From: Brugia malayi
Taxonomy: Eukaryota; Nematoda; Chromadorea; Rhabditida; Onchocercidae
DNA length: 64,000 bases
NCBI RefSeq assembly: GCF_000002995.4
Contig: NW_025062476.1
Span: 11,406,501 to 11,470,500 of the forward strand
Direction of reading: 5' to 3'
Positions 1 through 12,874 of the stretch are shown here, one piece after another; within the stretch, counting starts at the first letter, position 1; each line of letters starts with the position of its first letter. The notes under the pieces are model-generated. The model had not been told where the DNA came from, searched no databases, and saw only the letters and a program-made list of their open reading frames with translations. The translations under genes were made by a program, and so were the position numbers.

Positions 1-2173
1 CCATTACCATATGATGGAACAGATTGTGGTGATCTCGGTAATAACGTTGAACCTGATGGACCATGGTTTGTGTAACATTTTGTTACCGAAATTTCCTTAG
101 CAAATAATTTTATTAATTAAGAATTTATTTTTTAAAAAAAAAAAAAAAAAAATAATGATTGGTTTTAAGCATAATAAGATTAATCAGAAATTTGTTATAT
201 TAATTTTTGCAAATACTGTTCTTTTAATTGATTTCAAATATTTATTACTCTTCTCAAATAAACTGTATATTTTTCGAAAACAAACATTGTGATTAATTAT
301 ATAATTTCGTTTTTTTTTTTTTTTCAGGGTAAATGCATCATTGTATCACAAAAGATAAGTATTTCTAATAATAATTCAATCATTTTAACTTGGTTTAATT
401 AAATTGAAACAAAAACAATAGTGAAAATGTTAATATAGTAATATTCCTAAATAATTTTAAAAAAGTTCTTGCAAAATTTTAAGTGATAAACTAAACTGGT
501 AAACTAAATATTTGTAAATAAAAAAAATTTTTTTTGATCCTAACATTTTTTTTAATTATTAGTTCAAACAAGCAGACGAAGCATATAAATTGTCCATAAA
601 TTTATCAGTGCAGGAAAATTTTGAAAAACTTTAATAACTATATTATTGTTTTTTTTTCTTTTTTAATTTTTTTTCTTCTTTAGATATCATACAGCATTAA
701 AAGCTATAGGATATACTGGTCTAATAAATTATACAACACAAGCCTGTATGAAATCATGTTATCAAAAACGTTTAATTCAGGTAAACATTTCAAAATAAAA
801 AATTAAAACAAAATTCTTTCTTGTTTTTCAAATTTTCGAAATGTTGCAATAGTTTTCAAATTAAGAAAAAAAAAAAATTATAGAATGAAAAGATTTGCTG
901 ATAATAATGAGACATATATAATTTCAAATAGGATTGTCATTGTGTTGATCCTAGTTTTGTCACTCATGATGATATTCGTACATTTTATGGTATAAATAAC
1001 AATCAACCAATTGCATGTGATATTACACTTCAAATGCAATTTGATTGTGTTAGAAAGGTTAATTTCCTTTTATCTTTTTTTTTTTTTTCTATTCAATTTG
1101 TTTTTGATATAATAATATTATAAATCATTTTAATTTGACATATAATTCTTGCTATAGTTATCACTATGTATTGTTGAATAATTAGAAAATACATTTACTC
1201 ATCTAATTGTTTTGATAGATAGATTTTTTTTTCATTTATTTGTTTTTCAAAGTTAATATTGTGAAAATTTTCTTGCAACATTTTGAAAATATGACTTTTC
1301 CAGTGCAAATAAAGCTTGATTAAATTATTGACTTGGATGAAAAGAAGTGAAGCAAATAAAAATGCAAATTAGATTAGAATGTGTAAAAAATAGGAATTGA
1401 AATGTTGGAATTTTTATAAATTTCAGTCACTGGAAAATTCAACAAACAGTGGCGTTTGCGAGAAACAATGCCCACAACCATGTCACGAACAAGGATACGT
1501 ATCACGTGTAACCACATCATTGTGGCCACGTACAAGCTATTATAATCGTGTCAAAGATCTTTGGGAACGACAGTTTCCATCTATGGAAACAATGCATGAA
1601 GCACGAGAAGCTAGAACAAATTTAGCAAAACTTGAAGTCTACTATGAAGTAAGTACAAATTTATTAAGTATAAAAGCCTAGCCTAATCTTCGTAAGTTTA
1701 AAGTTCCATACTGTTAATCTAAGAATACATTTATGAAAATAATACATGAAGCACTTTGGTTTATCTTACCCAGATCCTCGCTTCAAATTACCCGAAGTAT
1801 CTTTGTTTACCTCATTTAATTAATATAGCATGAAACCAAATCTTTCATTTCTGACTTCGCTTATGATTAAGTATTCAAATAAGAATACGAAAACCAATCG
1901 AACATTAAAACAGTACCGCCATCTACTCATTGATCTTCTGCATGTTTATTCTCATTAATAAGTTCTTAGAAGAAACTAAAACCGGTCTGTTCGGAATACT
2001 TTTAGGAATTAAATTATGAGTCAATAGTCGAGTCACCATCACAGGATGTCTGGGATCTGTTATCAAACATTGGTGGCACTTTGGGCCTCTATGTTGGTAT
2101 GTCTTTCTTGACACTTGGTGAATTTGCTGAACTATTCTTCAGATGTATTGCAGTTCCACATAAAACAGTTTAG
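1..2173 (+). CDS. DEG/ENaC (degenerin) sodium channel subunit, C-terminal part
   Basis: Degenerin/epithelial sodium channel subunit. The family forms trimeric, amiloride-type cation channels in the plasma membrane. The gene enters from outside the window. Six exons are visible: 1-65, 328-354, 684-780, 932-1057, 1427-1648, 2006-2173, encoding the last 234 residues. The extracellular part is cysteine-rich, with the motifs ACMKSC, DCHCVDPSF and CEKQCPQPC expected of degenerins, followed by a WP element and a helical stretch. The last exon carries the second membrane segment, GLYVGMSFLTLGEFAELFF, with G-M-S at the position of the GxS selectivity filter and a short tail ending VPHKTV. The 27-nt exon 328-354 fits in phase on both sides but would need a non-GT donor (AAG|ATAAGT). 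Exon 1-65 cannot join 684-780 directly because that makes TGA. Family is certain; the exact paralogue is not recognised. The gene is convergent with the CHERP gene. Confidence 0.9.
351..360 (+). other. Apparent AT-type 5' splice site in the degenerin gene
   Basis: Exon 328-354 ends AAAAG and is followed by ATAAGT. The site is a perfect donor consensus except that the invariant G is A. The next acceptor (683) completes the codon AG+A in frame. No GT before the in-frame TAA at 356-358 can serve. Confidence 0.55.
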
Positions 2174-2635
2174 AGCAGCTAAGTATTTCTGCCAAATAAT
2201 TATAAAAATTTGCTAGTCAGCTAACAAATGAAATAAAAACTCTGAATTTGTAATTGCGACATATGATTTTATGAATATAGTAACATAAGATTAACAGTAA
2301 CAATAAAAAAAGTGAATGAATTACAATACACTATTAAATTAGCCTTTGGCTTCCAATAATTATTATCCTCTGGCATACCTCACTATTTGTCCTCAACTTC
2401 TTTTCTCACTGCCCAATAAAAAATTCATTGAACTTTAGGTCCCAAATAAAAATTCTGATATTGAGACCTTAAAATCTCGCCCAAGTATGAGTGTTTCAAC
2501 ATAAAAGCAAACATAAAAAACAAAAATGAATCTCGAAACTTATAAGTTTCATGAAAATTTTAAAAACTCTAAAAATTTCAAAAAACTAGTACAAGTTAAA
2601 CATAGACTATATCTGCATACAAATAAGTCCATAAT
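2174..2635. other. Convergent 3' region between the degenerin and CHERP genes
   Basis: About 460 bp between two stop codons on opposite strands. It must hold both 3' UTRs and polyadenylation sites. An AATAAA lies near 2232 for the + strand gene. I see no further coding sequence. Confidence 0.6.
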
Positions 2636-5600
2636 CTAATCAAAACCCCGCTTATTTCGACTTTTGTGATATCCACTCATTTGCTTCCGATATTCCTCGT
2701 ACATATCTGGTTTTGAGCCAACACCACGAAACTGGTCCACAGCATCCCGGATTTCACCACCAGATATCGGTTCCTCAATGCCCTGAAAGTAGATTTTCCC
2801 AACGCAAATAAAAAAATATATAAATGAAAAAAAGTTTTATAAGATCACCTGTCTATCGGCACCTAAACCACCACCTTGCCAACCCATTTTCGCTAACAAC
2901 TGTGCACCTTTGTTCGCAGAACTTAATCGTGGTGGAGGTCCAGATGGTGGAATGCTGGAAAATTATCATCGGTGAAACCGTAAGTGATTATAAATCATAA
3001 TAATAATAATGAGAAGCAATCAAAATGTTAGGTAATCATAGAACATGAATAAGTTCCGAAAAAGCTACTCAATAAACCCTGAAGATTTTCGAAATACAGC
3101 AATATCAGAATGAAGCATTTACAATTTTGGAGTAGGACTTCGACTGTGATTTTGCTTCGGATTTCCAAATGATGGTCGTATATCAGGAGAAGCACTTCGT
3201 GAATCAGAACGCCTTCGTCGTCTCGATGAATCTGATCGAGACCTGCTACGACGACGCCTGTATTGCATATGCAAGTTTAAAATTTTCTTAAAAAATGATA
3301 AACTCCGAAGAGAAAAACAGTGATTATTGTAGCTACCTTGAGTCCGAACGTGACAAGGACCGAGACCGAGATCGAGATCGAGAGCTAAAGCTTGCACTTG
3401 AATGACTACTTCTTGATCGTCTCCTCGATCTATCACTTGAATAAGTGCTCGACCGACTGGATGATGAGTCCGAAGAACTTGATCGATGATGGCTTCTAGA
3501 AACATCGATTTAAATGTTAAAGATAATATAAAGTAGTAAAAAAAATAAAGTAAAGACAAATGAGTATATAAAAAAATAATCTTTGAAAATGTACAGAAAC
3601 CACTGCTTTAATTCCATTTCATCATTCACTCGAACGAACACCATGTTTTACAAAGTTTAAAAAACATTTTATTTACATTTATTAGTAGTGTGTATAAGAT
3701 TTTAATGGGATGAAGTAGGTAAGTCATATTAATACCAACCTTGATGAAGAACGTCTGTAATTCCGTTTTTCATCTTTTTCCTCATTAGTTTCCTCGATAT
3801 AGACATTTTCAATTGCATCTTCTAATGTTTTTCCCTCTTCTTTCAGTTGCTCTTCCACTTTTTTCTTTATTTCATTTTTCTTCGAATAATATTCGAGTAA
3901 ACCGTTGCGTTCCCAGCCATCTCTAAATGAAGTCAAGATGAAAAAAAAAAAAAAAAAAAAAAATGAATAAATGATTTCAATCCATATGCAGTTAGTGAGA
4001 GCATCTACAAATCAATCAGTCTCCCTTTTTATAAAGCAAATGTAATAGTCACATCTTGTTTTCATTGTGCGCCCCAAAGATGTCACAACTTTTGGAATTC
4101 TTTATATTTTAGAGGTTTTACTTAAAACTTATGCATAAATATTGGATGTTAGAAAAGCACACGTGTCTCTTTGATTTTCCAAGCTCTGTGGAGCATAAAA
4201 AGCATCCATGGCACGCAGTAACCGCTCAGTAGGTGGAATTGGAGGCGGAAGACGCAATTTTGATACTATGACAGGTTTGTACTGAAAAAAACTGTGAATT
4301 AAATGGAATATATAAAATAAAGTATTCAAAAACTTTTATGTGTAAAGAACTGAATTATCTTTCTACTTTTCTGTCACATAAATTATTTAACATTAAGAGC
4401 TTAAATTAGGCTAGTTCGAATACTGATAAAGACGGGAACTGAAAACGTCACCAGTACATCTTCCATTTCAATCAGTGGCATCATCATGCCTGCAGGTAAC
4501 TCATAATAAGGAACGCTTGGAATTAAAGCAGCATCATCAAACACCTGTAAGAAACCATAATGCAGTTAAAACGATAAATCTGATAATGAAAATGAAGGAA
4601 GCTTTATAATTCGGTATTCCATGCATAACTCGGTATTCCATGCAACATCGCACAAAAATCTGAATTATACCAAAGATGGGAGACATATGGTTACAACACT
4701 TTAACTGATATGGAATGCACCACACTTACATTTTGCGGTGGAGGTCCAAAAACGACAGGTTGTGAAGGTCCACGAAATGGTGTGCGAGCTGCTTGAACTT
4801 CATTCTCATTTTTGCGATTTTTATTCTGTAAACCACTGTTGAATTCGTCTTCATCATAAATAACATATGATGGATCATCTTCATCAGGTCGAGCATGATA
4901 TATATCTAAAAACCACAATCGTTGAAGACACCTGGATACAATATAAGCTTTTAAGATACCAGATTATAAACTCATTTGATTTTACAGCAACAGCTTTGTG
5001 ATAAAAACGAATTATGCTTAACAACACTAAATTTAAGTTTTAAATTGTTGTAGATAACTGCTTAGATTGTCACTCAGTTTTGATATTATGCGTATGATAT
5101 TTGGATTAATCTAAATTTGTAAGCAACAAAAAAAAAGTCTAAGCAAGAATATCTTCGATCATTTTCAAATTTACCCTTAGGTGATGGAACGTTCGTATGT
5201 GGCGGCGGAGCAGTGAAAAAGCGACCATAATCATTTTCTGGTGGTATATTGGCAAAATTATTTTGTGTTGGCGGTGGTCCTGCAATCTTCTGGTCAAAAC
5301 GTGACCGACGTTCACGGCGATTCAATGGTGATGGTCCTTCAGGTGCTGCTGCAGGTGGCAACGGCGGCATTGCGGGTCCTGATGCAGATAAAGGCATACC
5401 TGAAAAAATTTGTTTCATACCAGATATTCCAAAAAATTTATCTAATAATAATTTTTATATACACACAATCACTGAATTGGTTATTGTGCATTTGCTAAAA
5501 GATTCATGTCACACTGATTTATAGTTCTTATAAAGATCAGAAAGTATCTAATTTTTGAACTAATTTTTCAAACAGATCATATCATAAGTGATTGTGATAA

Positions 5601-8220
5601 ATTTATAGACTCGACTAAAGATATTTTAATGGTTCAAGGCTTACTTTGTTTTATCCTTTCGGCTTCAATCTGTTGCTGAAGCAAAGCAATCTGCGTCCTA
5701 CAATGTAATGCAAATTCTTGATGCTGTTGCTCGTAACCTTTATAAGTTGCCAATAATTGTGCATGAATTTCTGCCGCTTTCTTGGCATATTCCGCTTGTT
5801 GTGCATTTTTCCAGTTTTGATACAACAGTAGTGGATTTCGCAGTTGCTGGAAATTATATAAATATTTTTTTCACAATTACGACACATATTTCGTAAAATG
5901 TTACGTGATGACGACTATAATACCAATCTAATTCATAAAGGCGATTTCGATTCATTTCACTGTTTTACTAATACAATAAATACTACAATGATTATTATTA
6001 GTTCACTTTAAGCAGAAGACAAAGCTTCAAACAACTATCAAATACAAACATACTTTATAACAACCATCATCAAAATATTTATGGCCTTCCCAAACGCCAA
6101 CCAATTTTTCAAGCTTTTCATTCACAATCGCTTCTTTAACACCCTGAGCTGTGAAAGCATAGAGTTGTGGCACATATCGCGAAAGCATTTGTCGGATTGC
6201 ATCCAACTTTTTACGTTGACTAAATTTTAAAATTTTTAATAAATAACGATGAAAACTATGCAAATTTATAAATGATAAAAGTAGTAGGAGTTTGACAGGT
6301 TCAGAACCAACAAACTGATCACAATAATTGTTTTGGAGGTATCCATAATTTTAGTAGCCTTTAAATGGAAGAGCAATTTTATAATGATTAGGAATAGCTC
6401 GCCCGTCTAACAGTGTAAACTTTTCAAGGAAAAATCACCTATAATGTAACAAGCATGTAATCTCACAAATAGTACATCTTGGGATAAATGCATAGCCTTC
6501 CTAACTTTACAAAATACAAGGCATCAGTAATATAACAGTCGTTAAAATATTGAACTTTTGAATAGATTTAAAGTTGAATATGTTTCTGATAGTTCTAACC
6601 AATGGTGGGCCCAATCGTTTATTAAATATAAAATGTGAAGTTTGAATTGTTCAGTAGCACGTGGCTCCTTCACTCGATAAAGTAGATACATCAGTATAGC
6701 CTCACGCAACCGATCGGTTGTACATTTCTCAAATATCCATTTTTTGCTGTTCTGGAAAATTCAAAGAAATGATGAAGCTCAAACATAATTTTGGATTTTG
6801 AAAATGAAAAAAGAAAGCAATCCAATACATGACAATTGAGATTTAATTGCAACAAGGATGCACGTGATAAAATGCAACACACCGAGATGACATCTTTACT
6901 GCAGTGACCACTAAGCTGATCGAGCATTTTCGAAAGAGGATCAACATCAAGAGCAACCTGCTCACATATAGATGCTATTTTGTCTGCTTCAGCTTTTTCA
7001 ATTGCTGTAGCAAGCTGAGCCTAAAGCCAGAGACAATAATTTCCAATGAGATTTTCGAGAAGAAAACCAGTAATATAAAATCAAAAAAAAAAAAAAAAAA
7101 AAAAACGCTGCCGGTAACAGTTTGAAATGCAACGAGCTCCATTTCAATAAGAACAATGTATCCGTGTACGGAAATTACACACTAAAATCGACACTGAATC
7201 CTACTATAATAACAATTCTAAGAATAAAATTATCTTCACTACCTCTTTCTGCAATTCGATGGAGTCAAACTGGGCTCTTAAGTTCGCTTCACTATCTGCA
7301 ATCTGTTGATTGAAAGTTGCAATTTGAGCCAAAGCTGCATTTGCGTCAAATTGTGGTACATGTATAGCTGGCGGAGGAACTAAACCTGCAGTCGGATTTC
7401 CATCATTTACTGAAATCATAAAAGATGAACATTTAGTAAAAACAATCCTAAGATTTACAAACGATGATAATACGTCGAAATATAATTCCAGTAGGGATTC
7501 AAATAATGAGGTTCCAAAACTTGAATCCACAATATTCGTTTGAATCACAAACGAACGAATCTATTGTATAAATTACAACTTACGCCATAACGTGCAACGC
7601 TATGTAATTAAAGAATAGTTCCGCATTTCGCGCCCTAAATAACATAGGCATATAATGAATAAATTTGCCCTTTGATTATGACGGTCATAGTTCCAGTTTA
7701 CACGTAAATCAAATTAACAGAACTTGCAATCACCACAAGATTTCACCTAAATTTATTTAATAGCTTCTCTTTAGCAAAAACACCTAATGCAAAAATTAAA
7801 AAATATTGAAAAATTTCTTACACTTCTGAATTTCCTGCATCACCCGGAAACGATAATAATCCGCAAATTCACCACCATACAAAAAAGCAAAACGTGGATC
7901 ACCATACTGTTTAGCTCTTGTACGTTCCTCAAATTCCATTCCATTTTTAGCCACAAATTCTGCCAAACGATCAATGACATTTCGAGAATCTTCGTCTTCT
8001 GAAGTAATAATAAATGAAAAAAATGAATTACTTCCTCAGAATCTAAAATCATACATCTAAAATAAAATTTTTATTTTGTTTCATCAAAGTTCCGCAAACA
8101 ATTTTTCTTGTTGCAATGATAAGAAAAGAGAGAAATTGAGAAAAGATCATTAAATATCAACAAATTTTTACCTGGTGCTCGAGGTATTGATGTTGGACCT
8201 AATGATGGCGTACCAAGCAT
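2636..8220 (-). CDS. CHERP-like protein (SURP, CID, RS and G-patch domains)
   Basis: Homologue of calcium homeostasis endoplasmic reticulum protein, a nuclear U2-snRNP-associated splicing factor. Sixteen exons join in frame to 797 residues (human CHERP is about 916): 8172-8220, 7822-7998, 7243-7409, 6883-7020, 6600-6751, 6054-6219, 5645-5846, 5175-5399, 4730-4905, 4452-4544, 4163-4281, 3740-3922, 3337-3495, 3123-3257, 2849-2954, 2636-2782. Order: SURP at about 18-75 (VIDRLAEFVAKNG, FLYGGEFADYY), a CID at about 135-285 (LHILYLINDW, WEGHKYFDD), a Gln-rich helix, a Pro-rich stretch, the conserved LRLPPPIPPTERLL and DGWERNGL blocks, an Arg/Ser-rich region at about 600-710, and a C-terminal G-patch (KMGWQGGGLG) ending RNKRGFD. 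Start chosen because MLGTPS lies directly before the SURP exon; an AG acceptor precedes it by about 12 nt. All exon phases agree. Confidence 0.96.
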
Positions 8221-8644
8221 AACTCATAGAAACTGATTGTAATTTATTTGAAATAATAATAAAACCTATAAATATAACTGTATCGCTGGATGGTAAATAA
8301 TTCAGCGGTAAACATCATTAGCTTTTCTAATTACAATAAAAATTGGATGTAAATAAGTGCAAGCCCGAACCGTTAAATCTATGTTGCATCATGGCCGATC
8401 CAGGTTTTACGGGTGAGAACAATCTAGGCATTGTTGGATTGGGTTAGTTAGTGGAGTTGTGGCTGGTCGGTCGGTAGTGGTTGACTAGGTTTAGGGTGTT
8501 TGGGTTGTCTGGGGTTTGGTATATCGCGGGGAGGACTGGGTTAAATGAATGGTATAAGTGGTATATGATGTATTGATAGTAGTAATAGTTAAGATACAGT
8601 AATCTGTTTCTGTTTCGCTGTACGTTTATCAGTATCTTGAAAGA
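8221..8644. promoter_or_regulatory. Divergent promoter region of CHERP and cct-4
   Basis: The two start codons point away from each other across 424 bp, so both promoters must lie here or overlap. A probable trans-splice acceptor (tttatcag) sits about 12 nt before the cct-4 ATG. No clear TATA box is visible. The middle holds a strongly G-skewed stretch described separately. A shared bidirectional promoter is an inference from spacing. Confidence 0.55.
8425..8560 (+). promoter_or_regulatory. G-rich, G4-capable stretch in the divergent promoter
   Basis: The + strand here is almost free of C and rich in GGG/GGGG runs separated by T-rich loops. Examples are TTTAGGGTGTTTGGG and, just after it, CTGGGGTTTGG, then CGCGGGGAGG and CTGGG. 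Such strand asymmetry in an AT-rich genome can support G-quadruplex or R-loop formation. That function is inferred, not shown. Confidence 0.4.
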
Positions 8645-11600
8645 ATGGCAAAAGCAATGGTGCTCCAATCACATACATCTGAAAAAATTCCACCACTTAC
8701 TTTTAAGGTATTTTCTCTTCTCTAATATATAGTAATTTCACACTGTTTGGAATATTTAACGCTGCTGTAGGTAATGTATATTTGAGATAAAAGATGAAAA
8801 TATATCCCATTTGAGTTCGATTCATAATAGGGGAGCATTGCCGTATATTAGTGAATAAGGGTGAAAGACAAGGTGGTTTGTATAATGAATTGTATAAGTG
8901 TTAATTAGAATGGTAATTATCACCATTGGACATGGAAACTATTTGAAATATTCCTGTAGAATGCTAGCTATAGAACGGTCATATCAGGTATGCTAGGGTT
9001 AAGCATGTTTGATGATCTATGACTGTGTAACTGCAATTTCAGTTATATCTGGTATTTATGTTGAAATAAGTCTTTTTATATTTTACCAGTTAGAAACTTA
9101 TCGTAATTACAGGACAAGGATAAGCCGGATAGCGTACGAAGCAGTAATATTATTGCGGCAAAGGCTGTTGCTGACGCAATTAGAACAAGTCTAGGACCTA
9201 AAGGTTATTTTGCCACTTTAAATTCAGTTGTGATAAGTTAGTTTCTTTAATGAAGCTGGAAATTTTTTCCAGGTTATCATTATTTCCGGTTACTACTTTT
9301 GAATTTAAGAAAAATTAGGCAGTCAAAAGTTAATAGCTGCCTATGACTGCATATTGTACTCTATATCAGGGATGGATAAGATGATTGAAACGGGAAAAGG
9401 TGAGGTAACAATCACAAATGATGGCGCAACGATTCTAAAACAAATGAGTGTTATACATCCTGCAGCAAAAATGGTGAAACTTTTGTATAAACTATTAGAA
9501 AATCTTCAGAATGCAATTGTCTCATCTTTTATTCCTTAGGGATTTCCAAAACTACTTTTTATATTATCAGTGGGGGTAAAGTAATTAGTCGAGTTAATCG
9601 AGTAAAAATTGATTGAAAAATCGAAATATTCCGAGACTTTTCGTTTGAATTTCGTAAGATTATGACTGACAGCTAGTTATCTTGTCGACATACTATAAGG
9701 TACTATTCTGCTTATTTGTTAATTACTGTCGTCACAAATAATTTAGTATGTAATTATGATAAATCAGTAAGAAAAAAACTAGCTTTTAGCTCGTCGAACT
9801 ATCGAAAGCTCAGGATATTGAAGCTGGTGATGGAACTACAACTGTAGTTGTTATTGCTGGCGCACTGCTTGATGGGGCAGAGAAATTGTTAAACAAAGGT
9901 AATTGTATACTAATATGGTTCTGGAAACAAAGAAAGCGAAAGCAAGGAAATAGTTTGCAAATTGGTAGATGAAAAAATTTTTCTTTTCTCAGGCTTGAGG
10001 TGATGTTAAGGACGAACGGCAGTGTTAAGCTATTAAATTTAGGAATCCATCCCACTACGATTTCGGAGAGTTTCCAACGTGCTTCAGTACTGGCTGAAAA
10101 AATCTTGGAATCAATGGCTTCACCTGTCGATCTCGACAACGATGATCAACTGGCAAAAATTGCCACAACTAGTTTGAATTCTAAAGTAATTTCCTGTATT
10201 CATTAATCCTTATTTTTTGTTTCCATGATTGTGAAGAAAAAAAAAGTCAAAATAGAATAAAGCCGGAAATTATAATTGTGGAGTGCCATTACTATTTTAG
10301 ATGATTTTATCATTTTTTTCTAGGAAATGTAGTGGAGCTCCGTTTTCATTTAGTTTAGTGGGTTAGGATGTAGTGATTCTTATCAAGATACTTGAAAAGA
10401 TAACTTATTTCTTATTGCTTATTGGTAATTCTTGTTATTTTATTTTCTAAAATAGTCTTATCGTTTAGGTTGTATCTCAACACTCATGGTTGCTTGCACC
10501 TATGGCAGTGAATGCTGTTAAAAAAGTAACTTGCTCTTCAATTTGACGAAATTCGTTTAAAATAATGTTTTTTTTTTTTGAAAAAATTATTGTTTGATGT
10601 TTATTCATATATAAAATTCTGCAAATTCAGATTGTCAGTGCCGATGATAATAATGTTGATTTACGAATGATTAAAATCGTGAAGAAAGTGGGCGAAACTG
10701 TTGAAGAATCTCGTTTGGTAGATGGCGCACTTATTGATCAGCGTTCCATGGGACGTGGTGGTCCAACTCGTGTTGAAAAAGCTCAGATTGGATTAATTCA
10801 GTTCCAGCTTAGTCCACCGAAAACTGATGTATGTTTTCTTTCGCATGTATTTAAATAATTTGTTGTGGTTTCCACCTTACTGCTTGCTCTTTAATTTGTT
10901 GATTTATTACTGACAATCATTTCAGATGGAAAATCAAGTGATCTTGTCCGATTACACTCAAATGGATCGAGCTTTAAAGGAAGAGCGGACATACTTGCTT
11001 GATCTATGTAAGCAAATTAAAAAAGCAGGATGTAATGTTTTGCTTATACAGAAAAGCATTCTCAGGTATTTTGAGATTTTTTCTTGTATGGGGTAAAATT
11101 ATGATAGCTTGTCAAAAAAAAAAAAATGCATTCTATAGCAGAAAGACTGAAAAGCTTTTCTTTTTTACGTCTGTTTCTTACAGTGAAGGTAGTTTTGACA
11201 GTTGGTGTGAATAGAGTTCTTGACTAGTCCATGTCAGTCACGGTTCTATAAGAAAGTTAAATGGTATATATATGTGTTGACTTTGATTACTTTCTCGAAT
11301 GTTACCTTTACTACTTATTGAAGAGATGCGGTAAATGAGATGTCCTTACATTTTTTGGCGAAAATGAAGATAATGGTAGTGAAAGATATCGAAAGAGAAG
11401 ATATCGAGTTTTACTCGCGCATTTTGGGTTGTCGTCCCATTGCATCAATCGATCATTTTGTACCCGAAGCACTAGGTTCTGCAGACCTTGTTGAACAGAT
11501 TTCGACAGGAGGAGATGGAAAAATTATTCAAGTAAAGTATTTTCATATTTGGTAATCCTTAACATGTCTAGATTTAATTCTTATTTTTAGGATATGACAA

Positions 11601-12874
11601 CAGGATGAAGTCCTTTTATGTATCATTTTGTTCGTCAGTGCTCACTGCTGCTTGAAGAATGAAATACAAACTATATATTTGAAGCAAAGAATTAAATCGT
11701 TTTTTAGGTGACTGGTGTGCAAAACCCGGGTCAAGCAGTTTCAGTTTTGATTCGTGGTTCTAACAAATTAGTATTGGAAGAAGCAGAACGATCAATTCAT
11801 GATGCGCTTTGCGTTATACGATGTTTGGTAAAGAAGAGAGCTCTTCTTCCTGGTTTGTCAAAATATTTCGAAATCATTTTTCATTAATTTTATTTTTAAC
11901 CAGTAATTTTTGTGTTGCCTAAACGCGAAATGTTTCGATTGTAACAGTCCATGTACTGCTGGTAGACATATGCAATCCGTAACTATAATACAACAGATTA
12001 TGTTCGTTGGTTTTTTCTAACTATTCTACTTTAGGCGGTGGCGCACCTGAAATGGAGGTGGCAGTGCAGCTGCGCCAGTTAGCACAGGAAAGATCTGGTG
12101 CTGAGCAATACTGTTGGAAAGTTCGTTTACTATCTTTATTTTTCACAAAATTTTCTAATTTATAGAAAGTTTTCCTACACTACAAATATACCAATAATTT
12201 GGATTTGCGAAATATTTTTTATAGTTTCCGTACAAAATAAGTGATAAAGTTTTCTGTTATATTTTATTAATTTCTTTTAAGGCTTTTGCGGATGCTCTGG
12301 AGCAGGTTCCGTATACATTGGCCGAAAATGCTGGTTTGAATCCGATAGCGACGGTTACTGAGTTACGCGCTCAGCATGCAAATGGTAAAAAGAATCACGG
12401 AGTAAATGTTCGCAAGGTACTAATGTGTTTGTTAGAGTAATTTTTATTCTTTTCTATATCGCTCATAAACTAACTGTACCAAGCAGCTTATCGCTTTTCA
12501 GGGTTATGTTACTGATATCAGAGAAGAAAATGTGTTGCAACCGCTTCTGGTATCATCTTCGGCAATCAAGCAAGCTGCTGAATGTGTTCGCTCTATTCTT
12601 AAAATTGATGATATCGTAAGTTTGTTATTTTGTCGAATAGTTTTTATAGACATTTTATGAATATGTAATTCGCATTCAAATCCTCGTGTACTGTTCGATA
12701 CATATGAGTTTTAGTTTTGAAAATGAAAAAGTAAGTCATACTAAAGTATATTCTAAAAATTTTATTGCAGAATCATTCTTTTTTTTTTTCTGTAATAGCT
12801 ATTGGTGGTATTTAAGTAGAGCATTATTAAATTAATTAACAAAATTTATGTTGCAGGTGGTTGCTGTTCGCTAA
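8645..12874 (+). CDS. cct-4: T-complex protein 1 subunit delta (CCT4)
   Basis: Delta subunit of the cytosolic chaperonin TRiC/CCT, which folds actin, tubulin and many other proteins in an ATP-driven double ring. Fourteen exons give 536 residues, against 539 in human: 8645-8707, 9113-9203, 9370-9473, 9790-9898, 10043-10185, 10469-10525, 10631-10828, 10926-11065, 11324-11531, 11708-11852, 12035-12120, 12282-12416, 12502-12615, 12857-12874. Group II chaperonin motifs are intact: [25 protein letters not shown], the catalytic GDGTTTVVV loop, [11 protein letters not shown], and GGGAPE near the C-terminal equatorial domain. The sequence has nematode-type features such as [12 protein letters not shown] and [11 protein letters not shown]. 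The last exon is only 18 nt (VVAVR and stop). No defect is seen. Likely expressed constitutively, from the divergent promoter shared with CHERP. Confidence 0.98.

Noticed and set aside
8387..8412. ATGGCCGATCCAGGTTTTACGG before GTGAGA as an alternative first exon for cct-4
   Set aside because: It does not join in frame to a conserved cct-4 exon, and the ATG at 8645 with a nearby acceptor already explains the gene.
8800..8845. GAGTTCGATTC resembling a tRNA B-box
   Set aside because: No A-box or cloverleaf can be formed around it. No convincing tRNA gene was found in the window.
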